Part shown: positions 1 to 8,321 of the stretch, one piece after another
How positions within the stretch are numbered: the stretch's first letter is position 1
Layout: each line of letters opens with the position of its first letter
Assembly: GCF_009676955.1 (NCBI RefSeq)
Contig: NZ_CP045696.1
Coordinates: forward strand, 3,229,501 to 3,293,500
DNA from: Sodaliphilus pleomorphus
Lineage (GTDB): Bacteria > Bacteroidota > Bacteroidia > Bacteroidales > Muribaculaceae
Direction of reading: 5' to 3'
DNA: 64,000 bases
Made by a program: the position numbers and the translations under genes
The notes under the pieces: model-generated
What the model was told of the DNA's origin: nothing
The model's database searches: none
What the model saw: the letters and a program-made list of their open reading frames with translations, nothing else

Positions 1-36
1 GTCGGCGTGTGTTGTTTTGCCTGCTTGTTACGTTGC

Positions 37-1596
37 CTACTCATCTTGAGTCTGGTACAGGCTGTCTTCAAATGCCGACAGTGCGGCTTTGGCTCCTTCG
101 CCCATGGCAATCATGATTTGCTTGAACGGCGTTGTTGTGACATCGCCTGCGGCATACACGCCCTGCATCGATGTGTGGTTGCGGTCGTCGACAACGATCT
201 CCCCGTGTGGTGTCATCTCGATTTTGCCTTTAAACAAATCGCTGTTGGGCTTTAGCCCTATCTGTACAAACACACCGTCGAGTGCCATGTGCTGCTCATT
301 TCCGCTCTTGAGGTCGCGCACGTCGATGCCAGTCAACTTGCTGCCATCGCCGGTGAGCCCTATGGTTTGACAGTGGGTGATGATGTCAACGTTGGGCATG
401 TTCTGCAGTTTTTGCTGCAACACGTCATCGGCTTTAAGCTTGTCGCTAAATTCCACGAGGGTCACGTGCTTGCAAGTGCCGGCCAGGTCGATTGCCGCCT
501 CGGCGCCACTGTTGCCGCCCCCAATCACGGCTACATTTTTCCCTTTATAGAAGGGACCGTCGCAGTGTGGGCAGAAGTGTATGCCGTGGCCTATATACTT
601 GTCCTCGTCGGGCAGGCCCAGACGTCGCCATCCTGCTCCCGTTGCAATGATTACTTTGGGTGCCAGAATGGTCTCGCCGCCACGTGTCTCCACTCGCTTC
701 AATTTTCCTGTGAGGTCGACGTGGGCGACACGTCGGTTGTTAAAAACAGCTATGTTGTATTCAGCAAGATGTGTGGCCAGGTCGGCAGCCAGCTGTGAGC
801 CGGTTGTCTTAGCCACCGAGATTACATTTTCAATGCCGGTGGTATCATTCACCTGGCCGCCTATGCGTTGGGCCACGAGGGCCACATTTTGCCCCTTGCG
901 CGCTGCATAGATGGCTGCGGCCACACCTGCCGGTCCTGCACCGAGCACAATAAGGTCGGCGGCGTGCTGGTTGGCAGTGCCGGGAGCTTGAGAGGCAACT
1001 CCCATGTGCTCTTCGATTTCATCCAGCAGTTCACCCAGGGTGCCGCGGCCCACGTGCAGCAAGTCGCCATTGATGTAGACCGAGGGCACTGCCTGGATGT
1101 TGAGCTTCTCGATTTCATCCTGGTGTAGGGCGCCGTCGACGGTCTCGTTGCTGATAGCGGGATTGAGCAGCGCCATCACATTGAGAGCCTGCACCACGTC
1201 GGGGCAGTTGGTGCATGTGAGCGAGACGTAGGTCTTGAGTTGCATGTCGCCTTGTAGAGCCTTAATGCGCCGGGTGAGTGCGGCATCGGGCAGGTTGCGG
1301 CCCTGGCCGTCGCCATTGAGCAGCGCCAGCAGCAACGAGGTGAACTCATGTCCGTTTGGTATGCCGCTGAATGAAATGCCAGTGTCCTTGCCGTTGCGTG
1401 CAATCGAGAACTTGAAGTTTCTCCCCTCTCGATATTGCACCGTGATGAGTTTACTGCACGAGGCTACGTCTTCAACAAAATTGCAATAACTTGTCGTTTT
1501 CTCGTCGTTAAGGTTGCGCTCTACAACAAAAGTAAAGGTGGTGCTGAGCTTGGCCAGCACCCCTTTTACCTGATTTAGTACTTGTGGTTCGATCAT
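37..1596 (-). CDS. ahpF: Alkyl hydroperoxide reductase subunit F
   Basis: NAD(P)H-dependent flavoprotein that reduces AhpC during peroxide removal in the cytoplasm. The 519-residue protein has the family's usual size (E. coli AhpF is 521). The N-terminal part is a double thioredoxin-like region with a CTNC redox pair at C128/C131. A GAGPAG FAD-binding motif near residue 218 starts the thioredoxin-reductase-like half, which has the second redox pair in CPHC at C342/C345 and a GGGNSG nucleotide-binding motif after it. It lies nine bases downstream of ahpC and is surely cotranscribed with it. Residue numbers were counted from the ATG at 1596. Identification is secure. Confidence 0.97.
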   Translation of the reverse strand: MIEPQVLNQVKGVLAKLSTTFTFVVERNLNDEKTTSYCNFVEDVASCSKLITVQYREGRNFKFSIARNGKDTGISFSGIPNGHEFTSLLLALLNGDGQGRNLPDAALTRRIKALQGDMQLKTYVSLTCTNCPDVVQALNVMALLNPAISNETVDGALHQDEIEKLNIQAVPSVYINGDLLHVGRGTLGELLDEIEEHMGVASQAPGTANQHAADLIVLGAGPAGVAAAIYAARKGQNVALVAQRIGGQVNDTTGIENVISVAKTTGSQLAADLATHLAEYNIAVFNNRRVAHVDLTGKLKRVETRGGETILAPKVIIATGAGWRRLGLPDEDKYIGHGIHFCPHCDGPFYKGKNVAVIGGGNSGAEAAIDLAGTCKHVTLVEFSDKLKADDVLQQKLQNMPNVDIITHCQTIGLTGDGSKLTGIDVRDLKSGNEQHMALDGVFVQIGLKPNSDLFKGKIEMTPHGEIVVDDRNHTSMQGVYAAGDVTTTPFKQIMIAMGEGAKAALSAFEDSLYQTQDE

Positions 1597-1605
1597 ATCT
1601 CTTCT

Positions 1606-2172
1606 TTAGAGTTTTCCCACGAGGTCGATACTTGGTTTGAGGGTCTCATTTCCTTCCTGCCACTTTGCCGGGCACACCTCGCCATTGTGGCTGGCCACAT
1701 ACAAGGCAGCGCGCACTTTGCGCACCAGCTCATCGGCATTGCGGCCGATGCTGTTGTCCTGGATCTCGGCCAGTTTCACAAGTCCTTCGGGATTAACCAG
1801 GAATGAGCCCCGGTAGGCTACGCCCTCATCCTCCTTGTAGACGCCGAAGCCTCGAGACAGCACTGCCAGTGGGTCGGCGAGCATGGCATATTGCAGCTTG
1901 CCTATGCGGTCGGAAGTGTCGTGCCAGGCTTTGTGCACAAAGTGGCTGTCGGTGCTCACGCTGAACACTTCTACTCCCATGCCCTTCAGTTCGTCATACT
2001 TGCTCTGCAGGTCTTCCAGCTCTGTGGGGCACACAAAGGTGAAGTCGGCAGGATAGAAGAAGAACAAGGCCCACTTGCCCTCGATATCTTTGCTGGTCAC
2101 TGTCTTAAAGTTGCCGTCTTGGAATGCTTGTACGGTGAACTCGGGTGCGTGTTGATTGATAATTGATTCCAT
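1606..2172 (-). CDS. ahpC: Alkyl hydroperoxide reductase subunit C (peroxiredoxin)
   Basis: Typical 2-Cys peroxiredoxin that reduces H2O2, organic peroxides and peroxynitrite, and is recycled by AhpF. The 188-residue protein has the peroxidatic cysteine at C48 in FVCPTE and the resolving cysteine at C167 in GEVCPAKW. The order ahpC then ahpF with a nine-base gap is the common operon arrangement. The ATG at 2172 gives MESIINQHAPEF, a normal AhpC start. In Bacteroides this operon is controlled by OxyR; I could not identify an OxyR site with confidence in the 320 bases upstream. Confidence 0.97.
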   Translation of the reverse strand: MESIINQHAPEFTVQAFQDGNFKTVTSKDIEGKWALFFFYPADFTFVCPTELEDLQSKYDELKGMGVEVFSVSTDSHFVHKAWHDTSDRIGKLQYAMLADPLAVLSRGFGVYKEDEGVAYRGSFLVNPEGLVKLAEIQDNSIGRNADELVRKVRAALYVASHNGEVCPAKWQEGNETLKPSIDLVGKL

Positions 2173-2492
2173 ATTTTTTTTCTGTTTTAATTTGTTGTTG
2201 TTTGATTTTTGTGTTGCAAAGGAAGCTCATCCTCTTCATGACCGCAACAGAGTGCATCTATCGCTCAATTGAAAATATCGATAATTGTGTACACTGTACT
2301 GATTTCCATACTGTCACATTTCAATTTATTTTCGGCATTAAGTGTCGTGTGGCTTGTTGCACAGGCATCACTTGCGTTGCGCCTACACCCAAGTTACACG
2401 TCTTTTACTACTGAAATCTATGAATGGGAACAGTGATTTACAAATAGTTTTTGTAACTTTGCGCAACGCAACATTTATTATCAGCATCTTCA
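2173..2492. other. Divergent intergenic region, ahpC / exonuclease
   Basis: A 320-base AT-rich gap between the divergent ahpC and RNase D-like genes. For ahpC, the complement of 2217-2224 reads TTCCTTTG with TTG (complement of 2245-2247) 20 bases further upstream, a weak match to the Bacteroidetes promoter. The rightward gene has a better -7 element at 2454-2461. The A/T-rich block with ATCGAT near 2275-2285 could hold a regulator site, but no clear palindrome was found. No coding sequence is convincing here. Confidence 0.5.
2454..2461 (+). promoter_or_regulatory. Promoter -7 element (TAACTTTG) for the exonuclease gene
   Basis: TAACTTTG matches the Bacteroidetes -7 consensus TAnnTTTG and lies about 31 bases before the ATG at 2493. 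No good -33 TTG sits at the ideal distance. Confidence 0.6.
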
Positions 2493-3128
2493 ATGGCAAT
2501 GATTAAAATTGCAATCGACAAACACCTCATCAACGATATGGAGTTGGTTACCTTTCCAGGTCAAATTCATGTAGTTGATTCTATGCTCACTGTCAATGCC
2601 GCGGTCAATGTGCTTCGCCACGCGGCCATTGTGGGCTTCGACACCGAAACACGTCCGTCGTTTAAAAAGGGTGTACATCACAAGCTCGCATTGATTCAGC
2701 TCTCTACACCCGATGAATGCTTCTTGTTTAGAGTCAACAAGATAGGCGTTCCTTTGAAATTGGCCGAATATCTTGCCGACCCTGCCTGCAAGAAGGTGGG
2801 GCTGTCGACACACGACGACTTCAACGGCTTGAGCCATGTGAGTGACTGCAAGCCTGCTGGTTTTGTCGAGATACAAGACCTCGTGGGCAAGTTTGGCATT
2901 GCCGACATCAGCTTGCAAAAGATATATGCCATATTGTTTCAAAAGAAAATAAGCAAGGGCCAGCGCTTGACCAACTGGGAGGCCGATCCTCTCTCGCCTG
3001 CCCAACAGCAATATGCCGCTATCGACGCCTGGGCGTGTATCAATATCTACAATTATCTTGAAAGCGGGTGCTACAACCCTGAGCTTTCACCCTATATCGT
3101 GAGCGAAGTGACCGAATGCCATGAATAA
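2493..3128 (+). CDS. RNase D-like 3'-5' exonuclease domain protein
   Basis: A stand-alone DnaQ/RNase D-type (DEDDy) exonuclease of 211 residues, likely acting on RNA 3' ends. Visible motifs are GFDTETR (Exo I, near residue 49), STHDD (Exo II, near 107) and YAAIDAW with the YxxxD pattern (Exo III, near 170). No HRDC domain is present, so it is smaller than true RNase D. Translation can start at 2493 or at the ATG two codons later (2499). It overlaps the next gene by eight bases. The biological substrate cannot be told from sequence. Confidence 0.88.
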   Translation: MAMIKIAIDKHLINDMELVTFPGQIHVVDSMLTVNAAVNVLRHAAIVGFDTETRPSFKKGVHHKLALIQLSTPDECFLFRVNKIGVPLKLAEYLADPACKKVGLSTHDDFNGLSHVSDCKPAGFVEIQDLVGKFGIADISLQKIYAILFQKKISKGQRLTNWEADPLSPAQQQYAAIDAWACINIYNYLESGCYNPELSPYIVSEVTECHE

Positions 3129-3372
3129 GCGACTGCGTTTTTCTATTATATTGCCTGTGCTCCTGCTTGCTTTTCTTGCAGTCATGGCTTATGTGGGCCT
3201 CGACCTGTTGCGTGCCGGGCACAGCTTGCGCTATTATTCCACCCTTGCCGGTGGGTTGGTTCTCATTGCTTTGATTTACTGGCGCCTGCGCAAGAAGGAG
3301 ATGGCAGCACGTGCCAAGACCGACGATGAGGCACAATACGGGCCTTATCCCCAGGATATGGGCAAGAAATAG
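3121..3372 (+). CDS. Small two-helix membrane protein
   Basis: An 83-residue protein with two hydrophobic segments (about residues 7-29 and 40-57) and a charged C-terminal tail. The start ATG overlaps the stop of the exonuclease gene in ATGAATAA, so translation is probably coupled. I do not recognise a named family. A short 6-bp hairpin (3406-3411 with 3419-3424) follows at the junction with the convergent LptG-type gene but has no T-tract. Confidence 0.75.
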   Translation: MNKRLRFSIILPVLLLAFLAVMAYVGLDLLRAGHSLRYYSTLAGGLVLIALIYWRLRKKEMAARAKTDDEAQYGPYPQDMGKK

Positions 3373-3423
3373 CCTGCGCCTGCTTGTGAAGTTGCTTGTG
3401 CGTGTGGCGGTGATGATGACCGC

Positions 3424-4665
3424 CTATCGCGAAGCCCTCTTGTAGAGTACTATGGCGATGATACTATAGATGATGTTTGGTATCCACATGGCTACGCGTG
3501 GCGAGGTGTAGCCGCTCACAGCAAAAGTCTGTGTCACTTGCATGAAAAGAATGTAGGAGAAGCTCAAGGCGAGTCCTATGCCTATGTTGAGCCCTATGCC
3601 ACCGCGCACCTTTCTCGACGACAGCGACAAACCTATGATGGTGAGGATGAATGCGGCTGCACTCATGGCGTAACGGCGCTCATACTCGATCTCAAATTGC
3701 TGGATGTTGGCAGCACCGCGCTTCTTCTGCGAGTCGATATATTTCTTCAACTCGGGCGAGGTGAGCATTTCCTGGTCGTTTTTGGCAATCAAGAAGTCTT
3801 TGGGGTCAATATTCAATGTAGTGTCGAGGTTGTTGCCTCGGCGCATGGTCTCGTTCAGCCCATCGAAGTGGCGCATCTCGTAGTCGGTGAGCTTCCAGCG
3901 CCCCAGGGTGTCGTAGGTTGCGTCGCTTGCTGTGAGGCGTGATTTGAGCGCGTTGCCCTTGAACTCCTCTACCGATATGCGCGACCCATGCTTGGTGATG
4001 TTGTCGTAGCGTGCCATGTGCATCATCACGCCGCGTCGCACTTGCAGCTGAATGTTGTCGCCATAGTCCACGCGCTTGTTTTTTACCCACTGGTTGGTAT
4101 ACTCGATGCGTTTCACGTTGGCTGGCGGAATCACGTAGAGCGAGAGATAGAGCATACCTGCCGTTATCACTGCTGCCGACACTAAGTAGGGTACCGTAAG
4201 CCTGCCGAAGCTCACGCCTGCCGAGAGTATGGCAGTAATCTCGCTGCGATCGGCCAGCCGTGATGTGAAAAATATTACTGCAATGAAGACAAACAATGGG
4301 GCAAACTGGGCGGCTATGTAGGGCAGGAAGTTCATGAAATACTTAAAAACAGTCTCCTTGAGCGGCGCTGTGAGCATTGCATCGAGCTTCTCATTGATGT
4401 CAAACATAATGACAATGGCCATCACGAGAATGATGATAAAGAAGAAGGTGCCCAAAAATTGCTTGATGATGAATGTGTCGAGGTGCTTCACCAGGCGCTT
4501 GTGGGGCTTTCTCTCTTTTATGGCTGCAGGCATGGTGACAGGGGCAGGTTGCTTTTCCACATTCCCTTCAGGTTGTAGTGCCTCCTCGGGTTGTGGCGAC
4601 GCGAGAGAGGGTTGGTCAATGCCGTCCCTTTTGCGATGATGCAATATTTTACTCAGTATTTTCAC
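3424..4665 (-). CDS. LptG/LptF-family (YjgP/YjgQ) permease
   Basis: Inner-membrane component of the LPS export ABC transporter family, which moves lipopolysaccharide from the inner membrane to the Lpt bridge. The 413-residue protein has about six membrane helices: pairs near residues 65-145, one near 155-180, and three at the C-terminus, with a periplasmic beta-jellyroll-like region between. The first 60 residues are a charged, proline-rich cytoplasmic extension not needed in the family. The start is GTG at 4665, seven bases after tgt. Whether it is the LptF or LptG orthologue is not clear from sequence alone. Confidence 0.88.
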   Translation of the reverse strand: MKILSKILHHRKRDGIDQPSLASPQPEEALQPEGNVEKQPAPVTMPAAIKERKPHKRLVKHLDTFIIKQFLGTFFFIIILVMAIVIMFDINEKLDAMLTAPLKETVFKYFMNFLPYIAAQFAPLFVFIAVIFFTSRLADRSEITAILSAGVSFGRLTVPYLVSAAVITAGMLYLSLYVIPPANVKRIEYTNQWVKNKRVDYGDNIQLQVRRGVMMHMARYDNITKHGSRISVEEFKGNALKSRLTASDATYDTLGRWKLTDYEMRHFDGLNETMRRGNNLDTTLNIDPKDFLIAKNDQEMLTSPELKKYIDSQKKRGAANIQQFEIEYERRYAMSAAAFILTIIGLSLSSRKVRGGIGLNIGIGLALSFSYILFMQVTQTFAVSGYTSPRVAMWIPNIIYSIIAIVLYKRASR

Positions 4666-4672
4666 GTTGCTG

Positions 4673-5803
4673 CTATAATCTGCGTGTCACGTTTTCTACC
4701 ATTGTCGTTTTCCACGACTTGAAGTCGCCGGCAATGATGTGCTTGCGGGCCTCGCGCACCAGCCACAGGTAAAATGCCAGGTTGTGGATGCTGGCAATCT
4801 GCATGGCCAGTATCTCCTGGGCAATGAAGAGGTGGCGCAGGTAGGCCTTGGAGTAGGCCGTGTCTACAACCGAGGCGCCGTCTTCTTGAATCGGGCTGAA
4901 GTCGTAGGCCCATTTCTTGTTGCGCATGTTCATCGTGCCGTGCTGGGTGAACAGCATGCCGTTGCGGCCATTGCGTGTGGGCATCACACAGTCCATCATG
5001 TCGACACCGCGGTCGATGGCTTCCAGAATGTTGGCGGGTGTGCCCACGCCCATCAAGTAGCGAGGTTTGTTGTGAGGAAGTATCTCGTTGACCACCTCAA
5101 TCATGTCGTACATCACCTCGGTGGGCTCGCCCACGGCCAGGCCGCCTATGGCGTTGCCCTCGGCGCCCAGGTCGGCGACAAACTTGGCACTGTCTTGCCG
5201 CAGATCTTTGAATGTGCATCCTTGTACAATGGGAAAAAACGCCTGGCGGTGTGCGTAGTGCGGTTCTGTCTCGTTGAAGTGCTTCCATCCTCGCTTAAGC
5301 CAGCTCTGGGTGAGGCGCAGCGACTTGCGTGCGTAGTCATATTCTGATTGGCCTGGCGGACACTCGTCGAGAGCCATCATGATGTCGCTGCCTATCGTGC
5401 GCTGTATGTCGACCACCTTCTCTGGTGTGAAGAGGTGCTTAGAGCCATCGATGTGGCTTCTGAAGTATACACCCTCGTCCTTGAGCTTGCGATTGGCCGC
5501 CAACGAGAACACCTGGAAACCGCCGCTATCGGTCAAGATGGGCTTCTCCCAGCCGTTGAACTTGTGAAGACCGCCTGCATGCTCTATCACGTCCATGCCA
5601 GGGCGCAAGTAAAGATGATAGGTGTTGCCCAGTATGATTTGTGCTTTGATATCGTTGCGCAGCTCGCTCATGTGCACCGCTTTTACCGCTCCCACTGTGC
5701 CCACCGGCATAAATATGGGAGTCTCGATTTGACCGTGATCGGTAGTGATGAGCCCGGCGCGGGCTTGGGTGTCGTTGTTAGTCGCTATGACCTCGTAGTT
5801 CAT
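4673..5803 (-). CDS. tgt: tRNA-guanine transglycosylase
   Basis: Exchanges G34 of GUN-anticodon tRNAs for a queuine precursor. The 376-residue protein has the TIM-barrel signatures DSGGFQVFSL, DECPP and VQGC, and the catalytic region MDCVMPTRNGR. The usual zinc-binding CxCxxC is absent: the equivalent stretch reads ASVVDTAYSKAYLRHL. I set the start at ATG 5803 (MNYEVIATN) rather than the upstream in-frame codon at 5854, because the promoter -7 lies at 5824-5831 and family members begin here. The LptG-type gene follows seven bases later. Confidence 0.95.
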   Translation of the reverse strand: MNYEVIATNNDTQARAGLITTDHGQIETPIFMPVGTVGAVKAVHMSELRNDIKAQIILGNTYHLYLRPGMDVIEHAGGLHKFNGWEKPILTDSGGFQVFSLAANRKLKDEGVYFRSHIDGSKHLFTPEKVVDIQRTIGSDIMMALDECPPGQSEYDYARKSLRLTQSWLKRGWKHFNETEPHYAHRQAFFPIVQGCTFKDLRQDSAKFVADLGAEGNAIGGLAVGEPTEVMYDMIEVVNEILPHNKPRYLMGVGTPANILEAIDRGVDMMDCVMPTRNGRNGMLFTQHGTMNMRNKKWAYDFSPIQEDGASVVDTAYSKAYLRHLFIAQEILAMQIASIHNLAFYLWLVREARKHIIAGDFKSWKTTMVENVTRRL

Positions 5804-5823
5804 GTGCTGTGCAGATTTAGCTG

Positions 5824-5856
5824 CAAAATTACTATAATATTTGAAATACCGCAAAA
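5824..5856 (-). promoter_or_regulatory. Promoter of tgt-lptG (TTTTG-N20-TAATTTTG)
   Basis: Read on the minus strand, the -7 is TAATTTTG (complement of 5824-5831) and the -33 is TTTTG (complement of 5852-5856), spaced 20 bases. It is interleaved with the divergent ftsY promoter. Confidence 0.75.
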
Positions 5857-5872
5857 ATTGCCATAAAATTGC

Positions 5873-5880
5873 TATCTTTG
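5873..5880 (+). promoter_or_regulatory. Promoter -7 element (TATCTTTG) for ftsY
   Basis: TATCTTTG fits TAnnTTTG and lies 27 bases before the ftsY ATG. The -33 side is occupied by the opposing tgt promoter. Confidence 0.65.
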
Positions 5881-5906
5881 CACAAAATTAAAAAGGCTTT
5901 TTTATA

Positions 5907-6902
5907 ATGGGTTTTTTCAACAAGTTCTTCTCCAAAGAGAAAAAAGAGACGCTCGACAACGGCCTCGACAAGACACGCCAAGGCATGTTCAGCAAGCTCA
6001 AGCATGCCATAGCCGGCAAGTCAAAGATCGACGACGACGTGCTCGATGAGCTCGAGGAGGTTTTTGTCACCAGCGATGTGGGCGTTGAAACCACATTGAA
6101 GATCATCGACCGCATTCAGCAGCGTGTGGCCCGCGACCACTATGTGGGCACCAGCGAGCTCAACGACCTGCTGTGCGACGAAATTACCAAGTTGCTGGCC
6201 GACAACAACAATGCCGACATGGAAGATTTCACTGTGCCTGCCGACAAAAAGCCCTATGTGATCATGGTGGTGGGCGTGAACGGCGTGGGCAAGACGACCA
6301 CGATAGGCAAGCTGGCCTACCAGTTTAAGAAAGCCGGAAACCGTGTGGTGCTGGGTGCTGCCGACACTTTCCGTGCCGCTGCCGACGAGCAGCTCGAGAT
6401 ATGGGGGCAGCGCGTGGGCGTGCCCGTGATACATCACGACCACTATGAAGACGAGGAGAAGAAAGACCCCAACAAGCATCCTGACCCTGCAGCTGTGGCC
6501 TACAAGGCCGTGGCCAAGGCTAAAGAGGAAAATGCCGATGTTGTGATTGTGGACACGGCTGGCCGTCTTCACAACAATGTGAACTTGATGAACCAGCTCA
6601 CCAAGATGAAAAATGTGATGAAGAAGGTGTTGCCCGAGGCACCCCACGAGATATTGCTGGTTATTGACGGCTCGACGGGCCAGAATGCCTTTGAGCAGGC
6701 CAAGCAGTTTGTGGCTGCCACCGAGGTCAACGCTCTTGCGGTGACTAAGCTTGACGGCACTGCCAAGGGTGGCGTGGTGATAGGCATAAGCGACCAGTTC
6801 CAGATTCCTGTGAAATACATAGGGTTGGGCGAGGGCATCGAAGACTTGCAGATTTTCAGAAAGAACGAGTTTGTGAAATCACTATTTGGAAAGAAAGACT
6901 AA
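5907..6902 (+). CDS. ftsY: Signal recognition particle receptor FtsY
   Basis: SRP receptor GTPase that docks ribosome-nascent chain-SRP complexes at the inner membrane. The 331-residue protein has the N domain (about 1-105) and G domain with GVNGVGKTTT (P-loop), DTAGRLH and TKLDGTAKGG. The acidic membrane-binding A domain of E. coli FtsY is absent; a short N-terminus with MGFFNKFFSKEKK probably provides membrane contact instead. rimO follows 15 bases downstream on the same strand. Confidence 0.97.
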   Translation: MGFFNKFFSKEKKETLDNGLDKTRQGMFSKLKHAIAGKSKIDDDVLDELEEVFVTSDVGVETTLKIIDRIQQRVARDHYVGTSELNDLLCDEITKLLADNNNADMEDFTVPADKKPYVIMVVGVNGVGKTTTIGKLAYQFKKAGNRVVLGAADTFRAAADEQLEIWGQRVGVPVIHHDHYEDEEKKDPNKHPDPAAVAYKAVAKAKEENADVVIVDTAGRLHNNVNLMNQLTKMKNVMKKVLPEAPHEILLVIDGSTGQNAFEQAKQFVAATEVNALAVTKLDGTAKGGVVIGISDQFQIPVKYIGLGEGIEDLQIFRKNEFVKSLFGKKD

Positions 6903-6917
6903 GGCACACACACACTC

Positions 6918-8216
6918 ATGCGTAAAAACAAAGTTGATATAATTTCTCTGGGTTGCTCTAAAAATCTGGTCGACTCAGAGCACTTGATACGTCAGTTCCA
7001 AGCTTGTGGCTACACGGTAGCCCACAACCCAAAACGGGTTGACGGCGAGATTGCCGTGGTAAACACCTGTGGCTTTATCCGAGATGCGCAAGAGGAATCT
7101 ATCAATGTGATTCTCAAGCTTGGTCAAGCCAAAAAAGCTGGCAAGTTGAGGAAACTCATTGTCATGGGCTGTCTCTCTGAGCGTTTTCTCGATGAACTCA
7201 AGCAGGAATTGCCCGAGGTCGACAAGTTTTACGGCAAGTTCAACTGGAAACAGATGCTCAACGACCTGGGCAAGTCCTATCATGAGGATATTGCCAACGA
7301 GCGGTATGTGTCGACTCCCGGCCATTATGCCTACTTGAAGATTGCCGAGGGGTGCAACCGCTTCTGTGCCTTTTGTGCTATCCCCTTGATGACGGGACGT
7401 TTCAAGTCGGAGCCTATCGATGACCTGCTGAGCGAGGTGCGCAGTCTCGTGAGTCGTGGCGTGAAGGAGTTCAATGTGATTGCACAAGACTTGTCCTCCT
7501 ACGGCCTCGACCTGTATGGTAAAATGATGCTACCCGAGCTCGTCGACCGCATGGCCGATATACCTGGTGTGGAATGGATAAGATTGCATTATGCCTACCC
7601 CACACAGTTCCCCTACGACTTGTTGCCTGTCATGAGAGCGCACGACAATGTGTGCAACTATCTCGATATTGCCCTGCAGCATGCCAGCGACAAGGTGCTC
7701 GATGCCATGCAGCGTCACATCACCAGGGCCGAGCAAGAGGACTTGATTGCTACCTTGCGCCGTGAGGTGCCGGGCATACACTTGCGCACCACCTTGATGG
7801 TGGGTTTCCCTGGAGAAGGGGAGCAAGAGTTCCAAGAGCTCATGCAATTCACTCGCAACATGCGCTTTGAACGTATGGGCGCCTTTGCCTACAGCCAGGA
7901 GGATGGCACCTTTGCTGCAAAGCACTACGACGACAATGTGCCAGAGCAGGTGAAACAAGAGCGACTCAAGCAACTTATGGACCTGCAGGAAAGCATATCG
8001 CAAGAGATACAAAACGAGAAAGTGGGTAAGACGCTGCGCGTGATTGTTGATAGGGAAGACGACGACTACTATGTGGGACGCACCCAGTGGGACTCGCCCG
8101 ATGTCGACCCCGAGGTGTTGATTTCTAAGCGTGTGCCTCTCACGCCAGGTCAATTCTGCCAAGTAAAAATCAACGAAGCCCTGCCCTTTGAGCTCCTGGG
8201 CGAAGCAGTACAATGA
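6918..8216 (+). CDS. rimO: Ribosomal protein S12 methylthiotransferase RimO
   Basis: Radical-SAM enzyme that methylthiolates the conserved aspartate of ribosomal protein S12. In the 432 residues, the UPF0004 domain has its three cluster cysteines in SLGCSKNL, NTCGFI and VMGCLSE. The radical-SAM CxxxCxxC is CNRFCAFC near residue 146, and a C-terminal TRAM-like region follows about residue 370. The sequence SLGCSKNLVDSE is typical of RimO rather than MiaB. It is probably cotranscribed with ftsY and ends before a strong terminator. Confidence 0.96.
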   Translation: MRKNKVDIISLGCSKNLVDSEHLIRQFQACGYTVAHNPKRVDGEIAVVNTCGFIRDAQEESINVILKLGQAKKAGKLRKLIVMGCLSERFLDELKQELPEVDKFYGKFNWKQMLNDLGKSYHEDIANERYVSTPGHYAYLKIAEGCNRFCAFCAIPLMTGRFKSEPIDDLLSEVRSLVSRGVKEFNVIAQDLSSYGLDLYGKMMLPELVDRMADIPGVEWIRLHYAYPTQFPYDLLPVMRAHDNVCNYLDIALQHASDKVLDAMQRHITRAEQEDLIATLRREVPGIHLRTTLMVGFPGEGEQEFQELMQFTRNMRFERMGAFAYSQEDGTFAAKHYDDNVPEQVKQERLKQLMDLQESISQEIQNEKVGKTLRVIVDREDDDYYVGRTQWDSPDVDPEVLISKRVPLTPGQFCQVKINEALPFELLGEAVQ

Positions 8217-8247
8217 CAGCAGTATTATGCTGGCTGTGATATAGAAG

Positions 8248-8286
8248 AAACATCCTCGCGAGCGGTTATCGCTTGCGAGGATGTTT
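8248..8286. terminator. Bidirectional terminator between rimO and flavodiiron gene
   Basis: A 17-bp stem (8248-8264 with 8270-8286, one G-T pair) and a 5-base loop GTTAT, with A-runs on one side and T-runs on the other. It lies between two convergent transcription units and can serve both. Confidence 0.9.
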
Positions 8287-8321
8287 TCTATAAAGGTTGT
8301 ACTGCCTGTGTGTGTGGAGTG

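Noticed and set aside
2163..2414. 83-codon plus frame in the ahpC upstream gap
   Set aside because: Low-complexity, cysteine-rich reading of promoter DNA, with no matching codon use.
3406..3424. Hairpin GGCGGT/ACCGCC between convergent genes
   Set aside because: Stem of six bases without a T-tract and touching a stop codon; too weak to call a terminator.
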